A DNA stretch of 64,000 bases from Bryobacterales bacterium (GTDB lineage Bacteria > Acidobacteriota > Terriglobia > Bryobacterales > Bryobacteraceae). Location of the stretch: NCBI GenBank assembly GCA_016721425.1, contig JADKID010000016.1:372001-436000 (forward strand), read 5' to 3'. Below the pieces are notes generated by a model that searched no databases, was not told the origin of the DNA, and saw nothing but the letters and a program-made list of their open reading frames with translations. The position numbers and the translations under genes are program-made. Positions 1-11,500 of this stretch are shown piece by piece. The stretch's first letter is position 1, and every line of letters begins with the position of its first letter.

Positions 1-1686
1 ACACGGTCCCCGCCCAACTGCTCCTCGAGAGGGCGCCAGATCACACGATTCGCCACCGCCTCCCCACCACCCGGCGCGCGGTCGGTGAACGTGAAGTCGC
101 GAACGTGATGGACGAAGTAGTGCTGACCGCACGTTGTGCAGGTCATGAGCGGCAAGCGGAACAATCCCTGTTCGCCCGCCCCGACCTCCTCCGCCGACAG
201 CGCAAGCCGTGCGCTTCCGGCGTTCGGGGGGAATGTGACGATACCGCCCGCTACACCGCGTACAAAGGCGTGGACAACCGGACGCAGCAGCGCCCGCCCT
301 TCGCGCTGGGCCGCTGCACCCAAGGCTAGCCAGATGAGCACCTCTTCCTCCGGCACCGGCCGTCCCAACCTCTGTGCCAGATCTTCGACCAGATCCCCCA
401 TCGGGCGCGGTCTCATTAGCGCATCGGCAATCTGATAGGCAACTTCGTTGCCAGACAAGCGTTCATACAGGCTGTCTTGCCACCGGCTGATGTCCAGCGC
501 CTGGCCGGTCAACGACTGGAACGTTCCCTTCAGCAGCTTGAGCGACGCCGGTGGATCACTGTCCACGTTGCCGATTGCCTCCAGGACGTTCCGAAGCTGC
601 AGCACTTGGTTGCCGGGCAGCGCCGGACTTGCCTTACGCTTGGCCGCCCACAGATCCGGCTCGTAGTCCTCATAGACCACCGCCACGTTTTCCTTCGCGA
701 CGCCAAAGAATCTCGATGCGAAGTGCACCGCCGGAGCAGGGTTGCTGCGGTCGGCAATCGTCGCCGAAGTCGCGATGCAGACCGTCTCCTCGGCACTCTT
801 CCCGCAGAAGCTGCGCAAGCGTCGCAAGAGGCAGGCCGTCTCAGCTCCGTTCGCACCTGAGAAGGTGTGCGCTTCGTCCGCCACCAGAAAGTCCAACCGC
901 GCTCCGGTGAACATCTCGATGTCGTGCTGGCGCGTGAGCAACAATTCGAGCTGCTTGACGTTTGTCAGGAGAATTCGCGGCGCTTTGCCCGCGGCCCGCA
1001 TCTCCTCACGCGATACCAACTCCTCCGGTGGATGGACCGCGCCCGGCTGCCCCTGCGTCCGGAGTTCCGCCACCTTCGCGGCGTAGTCGGCTCGGGATGC
1101 GCCTTGTGGCAACCGGAACCCGGTAACGTCGCTTGCCAGCTCCGGGCGTCTTGCCGACGTACAAGCCGAAGCTGATGCCGACTCCGCACAACAACTCGCG
1201 CAACCGGCCAAGCTGATCCTCGGCAAGCGCATTCATCGGGTAGATGATAACGGCGCTAATCCCTTCCGAGGCCCCCGAGTCCCGCAACTCCAGCGCCTTG
1301 CTGATGATCGGATAGAGAAAGCATTCCGTTTTGCCGGAGCCCGTACCCGTCGAGATCAGCGTGGCCTTTCCGGCCACGATGGAGCGGATTGCCGTCTCCT
1401 GGTGCCCGTAGAGATGTTCGTGGTCCGCGATGTTTGCCAGCAGCGGATGCAGCACGCCCTGGTCGGCCATCTCCCGCATGCTGGGTCCCCGGCGAAAGCT
1501 ACGCGAGAGGCTGACGAAGGGGCCGGCCAAAAGCGGTGTGCGTCGCGTTTGGTCCAAGTTCAAGAGCTGTCGCATCTGGCGATGCAAGTTCGGATCGGCA
1601 AAGGAGTACGTCGTCAGTTGATAACGGAGAAAATCCTCGACGACATTTTCCGTGTACGTGATCGGGTTCAGCAAGCTCATCGGCAT
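1..1686 (-). pseudogene. DEAH-box helicase of the DUF1998-associated type, 5' part, frameshifted and cut by the window edge
   Basis: This is the N-terminal part of a large superfamily 2 helicase, the class of motor used in DISARM-type defence. The start is ATG at 1686, overlapping the stop of the upstream nuclease gene as TGATG. Walker A reads GTGSGKT. After a one-base frameshift in the G-run at 1144-1146, the reading continues without a stop to the left edge. There it shows motif II (VADEAH), motif III (TSAT) and a CxxC pair (TCTTCG) near 150. Removing one G restores KTPELASDVTGF across the join. The remainder, including any DUF1998 domain, lies outside the window. It could be a DrmA-like helicase or a separate DUF1998 helicase; the visible part does not decide. 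Confidence 0.8.
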
Positions 1687-2213
1687 CACGATACCGTCCA
1701 CGGCACAGCGGCCTTGCGGGAGGTGGTAATATTCAAGACCTTGGGCTCCGGGTCGATATGCTTCACTAGTTGTTTCAGTTTCTGCAACACTCCGGCCGCG
1801 GGGTTGCGAGGTAGTAGTTTTGTAGCCGGTCCCTGATACGGCTCCAAGTGCAAAACGATCCTCGTGTTCGTGGTTGTGATCGCCCTTTCTGCGAAACGCC
1901 TCTCAGTGGGATCGGTCGCGTTGATCGCCGCATCCCTAAGGCCATCGCGAGTATCAACCACCTTCTCCAACACAAGTTTAGCAAGGCCGCTTGTATTGGA
2001 TTGGTTGGGCGCGCCCCGAAGTATTCGGAAGTCCTTTGCCTCGATGAGCCAGACTGGATCCGGGTTAGCTCCCACCTCGATTGCGACGACGTCGACAGCC
2101 TTCTTATCCTGCTGCCGCAGCACTGTCAGGTAGTGAGCGGACGCATCATACTTTGAAGTTTCAATCGTTGGCCGGAAATGAAACTTCAACGAATCGACCC
2201 GAAGGGTGGCCAT
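1686..2213 (-). CDS. PD-(D/E)xK-like nuclease-fold protein of the DISARM-like operon
   Basis: A 175-residue protein with the pattern of the restriction-endonuclease fold. A VDVV segment carries the putative first Asp, and a WLIEAKDFR segment 15-20 residues later supplies the E-x-K pair. The rest is charged and soluble, with no membrane segment. It begins 6 nt after the ATPase stop and its own stop overlaps the helicase start, so the three are very probably co-translated. Unlike its neighbours, this frame is intact. I do not recognise a named family. The nuclease role is inferred from the motif and context; it may be a restriction or DNA-sensing subunit of the island. Confidence 0.6.
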   Translation of the reverse strand: MATLRVDSLKFHFRPTIETSKYDASAHYLTVLRQQDKKAVDVVAIEVGANPDPVWLIEAKDFRILRGAPNQSNTSGLAKLVLEKVVDTRDGLRDAAINATDPTERRFAERAITTTNTRIVLHLEPYQGPATKLLPRNPAAGVLQKLKQLVKHIDPEPKVLNITTSRKAAVPWTVS

Positions 2214-2219
2214 GACGCT

Positions 2220-3321
2220 TCAATTCCCGCCTTCTGCATTTGGTTCGGCATCGCCAGGTTCAGCACTCAGCCCCATCTCGGTGTTGATGTACCGGTCCGA
2301 CTGCTCCAGGTCCTCATCGAGCGAGGCAATGTCTCCAACGTCATCCATCGTCTTGCCCTGCCGCACGCTAACGGCGCCGTCCGGTTCAAAATGGAGCCCG
2401 AAGCAACGCGTGTCGGACTCCAAGGTATTCCTGAGTCTGGAGGATGTGCAGTTCCCGGAGCAGGAACAGGCTATGGGTCCCAATAAACACCTGGATGCCG
2501 CTCTTCGCGACCTGCATGATGGTCCTGGCCAGCGTCTTGATGATCCGTGGATTCAGGTTGGATTCGGGTTCATCCCAGAAGAGATAGCCCTTGTCAAGAA
2601 GAGAGCCCGTAGCGATGAGCCGCGCCACCATGGCGAGCTTTCGTAGCCCTTCGGCAACAAGGTGCATCTCCATGCTGCCCGAGTCCACATGGAGGTAGAA
2701 GCGGCCGGCTCTGTCCACTTCCACTTTCCCGCCCATGGCCGCCTCAAGGGGCACCAGCAGATTCTTGATATTCTTCTCGCGGGGACCGCGAGCGAGCGGC
2801 GCTTCCAGCAAGATGCAGGTATCCCGCCATGTCTCCTCGAAGGAAAGGTGGGTAGTTTCATACAGCGCCACAAAACCCGGCGCGATTGTCAGCAGTTCCC
2901 TCGTGGGCAGGAAGACCGGCAGATTCTTTTCTCGAGTAGTCGGCATGACTTCAACGGTCACTTCCGTCCTAGCCACAGTGGAAAACGTAAAGGTAAGATT
3001 CAGCTCGCGTCGGTCGAATCTGTAGCTGAGCCGGCATTTGCTGCGTCCGCGCGCCCTTCGGACGAGTCGTCCAAGGCCATCTGGCCGGAAGACAGTCAGC
3101 AATTTCTCCGCCAGAGCCGATTGAATCTGAGCCTTGCTGGGAACCTCGGTTGCCCCATCCTTTGCCCTTGCGGCGCTCACCGCGATTGCCGAGTATGCCG
3201 CTTTCAGGATATGAGTCTTTCCTGCTCCGTTCTCCCCAATGATCACGTTCAGGTTCTTGCCGAAGTTGAGTTCAACTTCGGGGAAGACTGTAAAGTTTTC
3301 CAAAGACAAGGATTTCAGCAA
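2220..3321 (-). pseudogene. AAA/ABC-type ATPase of the defence operon, with a C-terminal frameshift
   Basis: An ATPase of the RecF/SMC-like AAA class used in many defence systems. Walker A is GENGAGKT near the N-terminus, Walker B is LFWDEPESNLNP, and an H-loop follows as GTHS. I prefer a TTG start at 3321, which has GGAG about 8 nt upstream; a GTG at 3354 is the alternative. Near 2405 the frame breaks and ends at a premature stop. One base over, the expected tail continues (CFGLHFEPDGAVSVRQGKTM) to a stop at 2220. Both catalytic halves are encoded before the lesion, so a truncated product could still fold. It lies between the broken methylase and the nuclease gene. Confidence 0.75.
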
Positions 3322-3526
3322 GATCGTTCTCCAGTTCTCTTGAGCCAATCGCACGGCGACAATCCTGCAGATGGAGAGTCATCCCGGCGCCTTTGCTGTC
3401 GACTCTTTGTCACCTTGACAATTATGCTCCAGACGCTACTTCTGTGGAGCCGCGCACACTGCCTCGTCGGCCCCCGGATCCAATGCACTTGTTCGTTCCG
3501 ATATTTAGTCGCACTGACTTGGTTGG

Positions 3527-6500
3527 TTACCTCTTCTTCCGCTTCGGTGGAACTACCAAATTCCCGAAGAGGTCGGTGTCCAGCGGATTCCCGAAAAGAT
3601 CGACGGCGACTGGAGCGCCGGTGGCGGGGTCGGTTTTTTCCTCTGAACTTGGTGACAGAAGCAGTTGAGCGAGGACTTCGGCGTGGCGTTCGCATTCCTC
3701 CCAAGAATCCTCGACCGACTGCTGCACTTGCCAGGGATAGAATCGCGGTCCGAGTGCCGATGCAACGGGCTGACGTTCCTTCGCTCGTCCGTCATGACCG
3801 AGGTCGTAGTCCGCGAGGCGAATTGTTTCGGGAGCATCCAGCCTTCGCCTTCATTCTGAGCCAGAAACGCTCGACCCCACTTTCTGAGTTGTCGAACGCG
3901 ACACTGGCGAGGACTGAGAGCCGCTGTTCCAGGATTTTCCTTCTGGTAACGCCAGAATCCCTTCGGGTCAAGGTTCGGGTGAACTTCTCGGTCAAGGTAT
4001 CTGGCGGATAGTCACATCCACGCAAAATATGCCGTAATTCCTTCCCGATCAGTCCATATTGGTAATGCGATGACCGCCTCAACAATGACCCGCACTCGAA
4101 GGCGTCGCGAGTCATGGCCCAAGGTTCTGCCATGGACCGATCACTTCTTGCTGCCACAGTCGCGCAAACCTGACGCGGAAAGGAATCAGGCGCTCGCCGC
4201 TCTTCATGGGGAGTGCGCCCAGGGCCAATAGAGGCCTAATCAGGGACGTCATCCAAAGCTGAGGTTGGTGCCAGCCGATGCCGCTCGCCTAGTCATCCAG
4301 TCAAAACGAACGAATTCAGACAGCTGACAAGCACCAAGCTCGGGTCTCTGGAACCCAGTACCAATAAGGCATCGCCACATGGGACATCTGGAAATAGGCT
4401 CAATGAACGTTCGAGTATCACTGGTTCGGGCAATCTTCGGCTGGCCAGTTTGAAACCGAAGTCGATGCTCCGTTGCGCGGTAGTGCGTTCGGCTCATCAG
4501 ATACTGAGGTTCAGCGACTTGTTACCCCCCCCTAGCGCGGACCCATTTGAACCCGCGCTTACCTTCGATCCTTCGATATGCCGAGGCACAGAAGTCGAAT
4601 TGATGAAACATCGCCCCCTGATAGAGTGGCAACGCTACCTCTTCGACATCCGACAGTTGCACCGCCGCTGCGCCGTCGGCCGAGAGGATCAGGCCGGTCG
4701 GACGCTCCAAGATGCTCTTCGGCCCGTCGTACGGCTGCCAGTTGCCCAGCAGCCAGTGGCCGTACTCATCCGGGCGATACCCCTTGTCCTCCCACTTCCA
4801 GCGGGGCGGGAAAAGCGCGGAGTCATTCGTCATGTCGAACTCCGTCGCGTATCGGGATGTTCCAGCCATCGGGCGACTTGTCCCCAAGCAGCACGCCGTT
4901 CGTGTAGAGCTTCTTTACGATCTCCAGGTCGCGAGGTGTACGGATTTCGAGAATTGCACCAGAGTGCGGACTGAACTCCTCGATCTCGCTCACCGACAAC
5001 GCCAGGTAGCCATCCTCATTTGGGAAATCGGTTTCAAGTTCGTGCGCCTCGGGCGAATCCCCAGGCCCCAGGCGGAATCGCGTTCGGAGGCTTTCTGGGT
5101 CGCCCCCCTTCACCACTTGGATCGCGGCCACCTTGAACGAGTGGTGGACGGCGCCAAAGATGAAGCGCTCATTCTGAAATGCGTACAGGTGGCTCCAGCG
5201 AGACTCCTTCAAGAACAACTGGCGCAGTGATCCCGCACCCTTATCGGAGTAGATGCCCGACGGAACTAGCAAGCCCAAACGTCCCCCGCCACGCAACAGT
5301 GCATAACCGGTCTCCAGGAACATCTTGTACGTGTTCAGGTCAGCAGAACCCTGATGCAGGAACGGGTGCGCTGGATCTGCAAAACCACTGCGGCCTTTGC
5401 GCAGGTCCGCCCACAATCTGTGATCGGCGGCGGATTGGCTGAACTTCTTGTCTAGCGGGAAATCGTGGTGTGGCTTCTCATCTTTGTCGAGCCACACTTG
5501 GTCGCCAAAGGGATGCGCCGCATACTTCACCCAATTGGATCGGGCTTTGAGACGCGCGCAGTAGTGCATCCAATCGAGCTCCACTCGCGGCTCATGGCGA
5601 AAATACTCCAATTGCCGGTCGAGCGCCTCTTGCTTGCCGTAGCTGCGATAGAGCGGATCCACATCGGAGAAGAACTCCTTGGAATTCGGCTTCTGTACCT
5701 CCCACGGTGGGTTGCCGATGACGGCATCAAAGCCTGGAGCCTCCCCATGGAAGACATCTGGGAATTCCAACTCCCAGTGGAAAAATCGATGTGCGGCGCG
5801 CAGCTCGCGGATGATGTCTCTCGCCTTGGCAGAGGGGTGTAGAAAATCCGCCGGCAGCGGTGCGTGTTCCAATAGATCACCCGGCCAAAACCAAATCGCA
5901 CACCATGTGTCGAACGCCCCGCGAAGCTGACGATAGGCTGAGCCGGGACCAAAATGCTGCTCGTACAGGCGCCGGCGCTCCTCGGTCTCGTGTATTGGCA
6001 GATTGTGAATATGTTCGAAGACTCCCACCAGGTGATCGTGTACGCCGATCGGCGAAAGCTGTTTCTCCAGGAACTCGAAGGCTTGCTCGCGGCGTGCCCG
6101 GATCAATCGGACAAGTTCGTTTTTAACCTGCTCTTTCCGCTCCTTGATGGCGTGGGTCCATTTGTCGCCTTTGGGGGAAGTCCCCTGCTCCCGGTAGTGA
6201 TGGATGAACTTCTTTCTGTCCTTGTCGCCGCCGTCGCGGTCCCAGGCCATGGCCGGATAGTCCTGAAAGCGGTCGAACCAACAACCGATGAGAGCGTTGC
6301 CGGTCTTCATCTTGTGATCGAGGAAGCCGAAGGGCAGCCGAGGGTCCATGGTCTCGATCCATAGGGCGAGACGGCCGAGCTCGATGGCGAGCTGGTCGAG
6401 ATCGACGCCGTAGAGGCAGCGCTCGACGATGTGCCGGCGGAGGTAGGCTCGCAGATAGTCGTTGAAGTCAGGGTCGCCGATGGGCTTGGGGATGGTCTCG

Positions 6501-8518
6501 TCGCCGAGCCTGGTTGCAGCGTGCCCGTCCGCGAGGCGCACGATCACGTGTGCTTCCGTCAAGAACCGCAGCGCTGAAAGAAGAAAGGAGCCCGAGCCGC
6601 AGGCCGGGTCACACACCTTGAGCGCGAGGATTGCTTCCGGTGTCCGCGGGATGTCGCCGTCGTAAGCCAATTCGCGAAGAGCGCGGCGCGTGATCGGGCC
6701 CGCCAACTGGGGACGGGTGTAGAAGGTGCCGGAGCCCTTTCTGGTATTGCCTTCGCGGACCAGATACCATTCACCGGGAAAGATCGTGCGCGGGACCAGG
6801 GTCCGGGCGGCTTTGTCCAGGTCCTCGTCGTAGTCCCGTTGCTTCTCGGGTGTCGGCTTGCCCTTCGGCTTTTTGACCAGCTTGGCGGCTTCCGCCGCTC
6901 GGCGGGCCCAAGCGTGTATCTGTTGGCGTAGATGCTCGCGGTCCTGCGAGGCGTCATCGGTGTCCGCAACGTCTTCCTCGGTGACGACCTCAACGACAAC
7001 TTCCTCGTCCTCGCCCGTTTGCTCTGGCGATTGGTCTTCGGGTTCCTCCTCGGTCTTTTCAGCGTCGTCGTCGCCGGACTCGCCCTTCTTCTCCGCTACT
7101 TTGAACTTCTCGAATAGCTTGGAGATCTCATCCATCGGCATCGCATCGAGCTGCATGAATGGAAGCGCCGGTTGGTCGCCGAGGTTCAGGAAGACGATGG
7201 GCGAGTCGGCGCGCCGGAGCTGGAAATCGAGCAAGCCTTCGTAGAGGATGCCGATGTACTCCGTGGAGAGATCCGAGAAGTCGATGGAGGACAGGATGAG
7301 CTTGGTGGTGCGCCCCTGCGGCACGCGCTCCCAGGCTCGGGTCAGCAGCTCGAGGATGTAGTGGATTGCGTGATCGCTGGGTGAATTGTTTGGGTGTTCG
7401 AATAGTGCCAACGCCCTGAGAATGGGGTCTGTGGAGCCGGCCTGTCCGGGTTGAAAGAGCCCACCGCCGTACTGGCGGACCAGCAGCCCCTCGTGGGACG
7501 AGCCTTCATAGATGAGCCGGAAGAGAGATAGCAGTCGCGGCCAGGCGCTCCATTGATTGCGGAGCGTATCGGCGGAACGTCCTCCTGCCATGCGGTCCAA
7601 CTGCCCACGGAGACCTTGGAGGGAATAGCTGTCGTTGTAAATGGGATCGGTGCGAGGAAGCAGTTCGCGCGCCTCGGCGAATAAGACCACCACGCAGCGC
7701 ATCACGAGACGAGTCGCCGCGATGTAGACGTCGCGCGGAGAGACGGCCACGCTCTCGGCGCGTAGATGGTCGATCACTTCGCCGGAACTGTGGATGAGGT
7801 GCTCCACCGCCAGCCGAACACGTTCACCCAGGTTGGCGGAGAGCTCTGCCTGGCCTTTGCGGGTGTCCTGGATGGCCGCGATGAGCGGAGCGGGCTCGCC
7901 TTGTTTTGGCGGCGTGAGAGCTTTGGGACTGAGAAGGTGCAGAAGTGCCAGAACCTGATCGCTGGGTTCGCCATCTTCAAACCAGAGCGCGATGTCCCAC
8001 TCGCACCATGCCTCGTAGTCCGGGCCGGCGTGGATCAGCCGCCATTGGACGCCGTTGGTGAGCAGGGCCAGTTTCTGCTGGCTCTTGCGGAGCCATTCAA
8101 CGACTCGCGCGATGCTGCGGCGGCCTGTGCCGATACCAATCTGTTTGACGTCGTCGTCGAAGACGGGCAGAACCGCCCCGTTGGTTCCCAGCCAGAGTCT
8201 GCGGGGTTTGAAGTTCTCGCCAGTGATGAGCCGATAGCCCCACTCCGCACCGACGGCACTTGCCTTCTTCCACTCCAGCGATGGCAATTGCAGGATGCCT
8301 TCCAGGACTGTGTCGAGCAGTGCCGCTTGTGCGCCCTGCTTCTCGGAGTTCTGCTGCGCCTGGACGGCACTGCGGAGGCGATCGGCCCAGTAGAAGGACA
8401 GTTCCGGCTTCTGCGCGGAAAAGTGATGGGCGAGCCGCGCTGGGGAGATGAGCAGTCCCCCGTGCTTGAGACTCGACCACCAGGTGAACTGGCTGAGGGG
8501 ATCGACGTGGTTGGTCAT
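3527..8518 (-). pseudogene. drmMI: DrmMI-like N6-adenine DNA methyltransferase, C-terminal third decayed
   Basis: A large adenine-specific DNA methylase resembling the Eco57I/DrmMI class that marks self DNA in DISARM class 1. The intact frame (8518 to 4823) has the SAM-binding motif I VCDPACGSGSF and the catalytic NPPW (AVIGNPPWEV). Its start overlaps the drmD stop as ATGA. After about residue 1220 it falls apart. There is a one-base shift near 4848, an in-frame TAA at 4522-4524 inside an otherwise continuous reading, a stop at 4249, and several shifts between 4200 and 3830. Recognisable family segments reappear in different frames, ending in an intact tail at 3527. Several lesions in 1.3 kb after 3.7 kb of clean frame argue for genuine decay. 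Confidence 0.82.
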
Positions 8519-11500
8519 CGAGCGCTCCCCGGCAAACGGATCTCTACAGCGACTGGGAATACCTGGGCCGACTGCCTGAGTTGGTAGCGCTTGGGGAGAA
8601 CGAGGGAAAGTACACGATCCTGTTCGGCCTTGAGGCGCGTAAGAAGCTCCTGGAAGTGACTGGACCGGCGTTGCAGTTCGGCGTCGAGATCCCGCAGCCG
8701 GTCCTCTTGGGCACGGCGTTCGATGTCGATGAGAGTGAGCTGGCGCATATCGGCGATCAGCCGATCGCGCTCCTTCTCCAACTTAGCAATGGTGTTCTCG
8801 CTCATCGCCCGTTCCACTTCCTTGAGTCTCAGACGGAAGCGCTCCTGTTCGGCTTTGATGGCTTCGGCGCCCACGTACTCAAGGCGTTGTTTTAGCGCTT
8901 CGGTGAGCGAAACCGCGCGGTCCTGTACGAAGGTTCGAAGGTCCGGTTCCACGTCTTCCCAGATATGCCTCGCGCCTTCAATCAGGGCGGTATCGCTGAC
9001 GTGAATGCCGGGCCGGTCGGCGGTTGGCTGTTGATACGGGAGCGGATCACCAAGGTCGCCTTGCCGCACGGGAATCTGGTAGGTCCGTGTCCAGTGATGG
9101 AACGGCTCGCGGAGTTCGTTGATGGCCAACTCTTCCACCGTCAGGAGTATGAGCGCATCCACGTCCTTCGGCAGGTTACCCGTGCGGACCGTCCAACGGC
9201 TGGCCGTGTGATCGCGTTGCTTTCGTCCGGAGCCTGGGAACCTCAGGCGTGCAAGCGTGGATAGGGCATGGTGGAACACAGGGTGGCCCAAGTGCACCAA
9301 AACCGTATCAGGCTTTGCACGGAACACAGCTCGGCCCTTCGACGCGTCCAGGAAGAACGCAGGGTCAAACACGATGGCGGGGAGCGCGCCGAGAGCCGCA
9401 CCCTTCCGCTCCAGCCGAAGCGTGTCGTCGATCAGGGATTGCCATCGTGGCGGGATTGGCGTCGCCAACCTCATGCGCCCCTTCGCATCCGGCCCGTCGA
9501 GCCTCGGATAGCCGAAGCCCGACGCCAGTGCGACTTCCAGGGTTTGCTTGAGTGTCTCGGGAGACAGGTCAATGTGGCGCCCAAACTCCGCGAGATGCTT
9601 GGCGTATTCCTCGCCGTTAGTTTCGTTCGAGTCGCGGGGAACGATGGCGCGGCCTTTGGCCTTATTGAAGTCGTGCTCCAGATGTTCAATGAGCGGGTCC
9701 GTGTCTTCCTGATCCTGGAACCGGCGCTCGAAGGCAGCGTCGAATACCTGGCCCATCGAGCCGAGATCCTCCCGAATCTCGTGGACCTTCTGAACGACCT
9801 TTCCAATGAACTTGAGGTCGGCGTCGTCTTCACTCGTGAAATGAAAGACCGTGACGTCGCGGGCCTGCCCGTGCCGGTCGAGGCGGCCGTTACGTTGTTC
9901 CAGCCGTGAGGGGTTCCAAGGGATATCGAAATGGAAGACCAGTCGCGCCGATTCCTGGAGATTCAAGCCCTCGGAAGCAACGTCGGTTGCGATCAAGATG
10001 CGGATTGGGTCCTCAGGGTCGTTGAAGGCCGCAATGACCTCATCCCGATTCATGAGACCAGCTTGGCTCTTACCGCCAAAGAGGACGCGAATGCGAGACT
10101 CGTGGCCCGAGTGGAATTCGCTTTTGAAGCGGAGGAAGAGGTAGTCGAGCGTGGTCTTGTACTCGGTGAAGATGATCAGCCGCTCGTCCTGTTTCCACTG
10201 CTTGCCGTCGCGCAGGTTCTGAGTCACGACTTCGAGAACCCGGTCGAACCGCGAGTCTGATCTCGGCACTCGCAGAGCCCCGTCGGCTCGTGTGAGCCCG
10301 AGGCGCTCCAGGGCATGGTCAATCGCCGCAACTTCGCTGGTGAGATCCGGCAAGAGCGGTTTCAGCCAGGCGCCGACAGTTCGGGCGGCATGGTGGGTAC
10401 GGCTCTCGATTTCGCCGTCGTCATCGAGATCCTCTTCAAGAGATCGTTGTGCAGCCTTCACTGCCGTGGCGTCAGCCGCATCCCCATGCGCCCCATCCAG
10501 GAATCGGTACCACGATTCAGCAAACGTGAATGGCGATGACAGAAGGCGCTTGGAGAGGATCTCAATGGCAAAGCTGCCAGCCAGCTGTTCCGATTTCTGA
10601 GATGCGGCGATCTTCGACTTCACGGCCTTCCGGAATTCGGCGACCGCGAGCGAAAGTGCACGCTCTTCCTTGGTGAGAAAGAGTTGCTTGGAGTCGAGAT
10701 GACGTTGCGGGAACCGATTTGGCCGGTGGTTTCTGGTGTCGAGGTCGTTGATTTCACTCTTGAGTCGGCGGACCACTACCTGCTGGACCCGCTCCTTCTC
10801 TTTGTCCGTGAACTCGCTGGTTTGCGTGAAGCGCACCGGGTCCAGGACTTCGAGCAGTCCGGAGAAGCTCCGCGTATGGCCGTTGTGCGGGGTGGCCGTG
10901 AGGAAGAGCTTGTGCTCAAACAGCGGTGTGATCTCCCTGAGTGCTTTGACGAGCTGGTTGTCCTCTCCGAAGGGCGAGGGGAGCAGATTGTGGGCCTCAT
11001 CCACGATAAGAAGATCCCACGGCAATTGGGCGCGCGGGCCTCCGGAGGCCGCATCTGTGACCCGGCAGGTCGCGAGAAACTGTTGCAGGATATCTGGCTG
11101 CCGCAGGTAGTAGTACGAGGCAATGATCCGCGGGAACGTGCGCCACGGATTGGCGTCGAGTCCGAGTCGCCGCTGAACCGCATGTGTTTCGGTTCGGTCG
11201 ATGAGATCGAAGTTGAGAGAGAACTTCGTCTTCATCTCGCGTTGCCATTGCTGCGTGAGTGAAGCGGGCGTGAGAATCAGGACCCGCCGCACACGACGGC
11301 GGATCAGCAGCTCTGTGAGAATGAGGCCGGCTTCGATTGTCTTCCCCAATCCGACATCGTCTGCGAGGAGGAGCGATACGCGCGGCATCTCCAGGGCCTT
11401 CAGCAACGGAACGAGCTGAAAGTCATCAACCTGCACCGCGCCGAAGAATGGGGCGGAGATGGGAGCCTCTGGCGCCTTGCCGGACCCGTCCGGATGCAGA

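Noticed and set aside
2662..4011. Long plus-strand frame opposite the ATPase and methylase remnants
   Set aside because: It is a shadow of minus-strand coding sequence. Its translation has no recognisable motif, and the minus strand carries family motifs.
7766..8587. Plus-strand frame opposite the methylase 5' end
   Set aside because: Antisense shadow of the intact methylase N-terminus in high-GC DNA.
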